Source: a virus. From it: a stretch of DNA of 57,135 bases. Below the pieces are notes generated by a model, which was not told where the DNA came from, made no database searches, and saw nothing but the letters and a program-made list of their open reading frames with translations. The position numbers were made by a program, and so were the translations under genes. How positions within the stretch are numbered: the stretch's first letter is position 1; every line of letters starts with the position of its first letter. The stretch is taken from positions 1-57,135 of IMG/VR virus record IMGVR_UViG_3300035180_004116; one strand, 5' to 3'. Positions 56,016-57,135 of the stretch are shown piece after piece.

Positions 56016-57135
56016 CCTGAAGTTGAAGGTTGTGGATGGGGTGTATCACGTCCACGGAACCTTCATGGGTCAGAGGGTGAGGAAGAGTTTGAAGGTGCCG
56101 AAGGGGCCGGGCATGAAGGCGCTCGCCGAGGCGGAGGTACGGGATATCAAGAAGGAGATCATGGAGGGCGTGAGCAGGGGACCGGTCGCTCATGGCAAGA
56201 CGATGGTCGATGTTTGGTACGGGTATATGGAGTGGCGGAAAAGTCAGGGAAGGTTACAGCATCAGCAAGAGCGCGAGATGATGAACCAGATGGACTGGTG
56301 GGGAACGACGGCGGTGGCCAAGGTCACGACGTCGAAGATCATGGAGTGGGTGAAAGAGCAGAGGGTCAAGCCGGGTACGACGAAGCGACGGCTCAATGAT
56401 TTGAGTGCGGCGCTGAACTTGGCAAAGAGCATGGGGTGGATCAGGGATGTGCCGGAGATCCCGCGGCCGAAGGTCGATGATGCGAGGGACCGGTATCTGA
56501 ATATTGAGCAGATTGATCAGTTGTGGGCCGACTTCGAGAAGGAGAAGGTCGGGGTCAATCTTGGGTTATTGGTGGATGCTGGGCCACGTCTGAGTGAGGC
56601 GGTGGCCGTGCGGTGGGCAGACGTTGATCTTAAGGCGGGCGAGGTGACGATCAGGAGGAAGGTCAATGGGAAGCCACGGACTCGGAGTATCAAGCTGAGC
56701 GATAGGTTGTGGGTGGCGCTGGAGTGGGCCAAGGAGCAGGGCTGGAAGGTGCCGTTCGGGAATGCGGCAGGGGAACCCTTCAAGGACCGGTGGGAGGTGC
56801 AGGACTATGTGACCAAGGCGCTAGATGGCTGGCTTGAGAAGTATGGGATTGATGATTTTAGGTTGCATGACCTGAGGCATACCTTTGCGTTTCAGGCTGG
56901 TCACCATGGGGTGGACTTGGGCGATCTGATGGTGCTCATGGGGCATACGAATATCAGCATGACGATGCGGTATAGGGGGTTCATTAAGAGCAGGGCGCAG
57001 GTTGTCATTGGTGGATTTGGGAAAAGTGGGCAGGAAATTGGCAGGAAATTGACAAGTGAGGTTGTGGCTGAGGGCCGGAATTCTACCAGCGAGCGTGGCG
57101 AGTTGGTAGAAAATGATGATGAATCAATGATTTGA
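56008..57135 (+). CDS. int: Tyrosine integrase
   Basis: 375 residues. N-terminal arm-binding part to about 65, SAM-like core-binding domain at about 65-150, then the catalytic domain with Arg194 (GPRLSEA), HDLR with His287 and Arg290, His313 (MGHTN) and Tyr322 (MRYRGF). It inserts phage DNA into the host chromosome by recombining attP and attB. GGAGAGG precedes the ATG at 56008. The gene ends exactly at the window edge, so attP may lie just beyond. Confidence 0.92.
   Translation: MSDLKLKVVDGVYHVHGTFMGQRVRKSLKVPKGPGMKALAEAEVRDIKKEIMEGVSRGPVAHGKTMVDVWYGYMEWRKSQGRLQHQQEREMMNQMDWWGTTAVAKVTTSKIMEWVKEQRVKPGTTKRRLNDLSAALNLAKSMGWIRDVPEIPRPKVDDARDRYLNIEQIDQLWADFEKEKVGVNLGLLVDAGPRLSEAVAVRWADVDLKAGEVTIRRKVNGKPRTRSIKLSDRLWVALEWAKEQGWKVPFGNAAGEPFKDRWEVQDYVTKALDGWLEKYGIDDFRLHDLRHTFAFQAGHHGVDLGDLMVLMGHTNISMTMRYRGFIKSRAQVVIGGFGKSGQEIGRKLTSEVVAEGRNSTSERGELVENDDESMI
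57029..57050 (+). repeat. Tandem 11-bp repeat in the integrase 3' end
   Basis: GGCAGGAAATT occurs twice in tandem, encoding a Gly-Gln-Glu-Ile-Gly-Arg-Lys-Leu stretch. The same word with one change is at 42771-42787. A possible integrase arm site or attachment-related repeat. Confidence 0.45.

Noticed and set aside
1-57135. Terminal direct repeats, tRNA genes, CRISPR arrays and insertion sequences
   Set aside because: The two ends do not match and I saw no tRNA-like fold, spacer array or transposase.

Overview
The window looks like a complete or nearly complete genome of a temperate, podovirus-like phage of a high-GC host. The many tightly overlapping genes (ATGA and TGATG junctions) and a CobS/CobT-like pair fit an alphaproteobacterial host, but no host gene is present to prove this. 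Evidence for a short-tailed phage is a linear late cluster with terminase, portal, SU10/HK97-type capsid protein, scaffold, P22-like tail accessory and stabilisation proteins, two fibres, a tail-collar protein and three successive internal-virion (ejection) proteins. There is no tape measure and no tail tube gene. A tyrosine integrase at the right end and a repressor-like gene with divergent promoters indicate lysogeny.

Layout. (1) 1-2424, minus strand: micro-proteins, a PD-(D/E)XK resolvase-like nuclease, an HTH/zinc-ribbon protein and a lipoprotein. (2) 2565-5041: control and replication region with a primase-helicase and a small Cro/CI-like regulator on the minus strand and a divergent promoter pair embedded in GTTGT/ACAAC operators. 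(3) 5152-8939, plus strand: recombination and nucleotide operon (RecA-like Sak4-type NTPase, SSB-like protein with an acidic tail, Cas4-like Fe-S nuclease, dNMP kinase) ending in a clear terminator at 8964-8993. (4) 42662 down to 8992, minus strand: late operon running terminase, portal, fibre, scaffold, capsid, tail, ejection proteins, then endolysin, holin and spanins. The ejection protein at 9935-21079 is 3714 residues long and carries an HELGH metallopeptidase motif and a polyvalent-protein-like region. (5) 43020-57135, plus strand: accessory arm of small proteins, a MoxR-type AAA+ ATPase and vWA protein pair (CobS/CobT-like), a chain of small membrane proteins, two apparently frameshifted genes, a LuxR-type HTH regulator and the integrase.

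How it fits together. The same palindromic half-site (TGACAAC / GTTGTCA) sits on promoters at about 1.95, 2.46, 2.58, 5.0 and 44.37 kb, which suggests one repressor regulon linking lysogeny control, lipoprotein expression, recombination and the right arm. A second genome-wide signal is an extended start leader, CACGGAGAC, placed 9-13 nt before the start codon of about 13 genes, nearly all in the right arm. Two of these leaders are preceded by homologous hairpin elements whose stems differ in sequence but still pair. The least explained parts are the MoxR/vWA pair, the giant polyvalent ejection protein and the hairpin/leader system.

Limits: all family assignments are from reading motifs by eye. 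No tRNA, rRNA, CRISPR array or insertion sequence was found.
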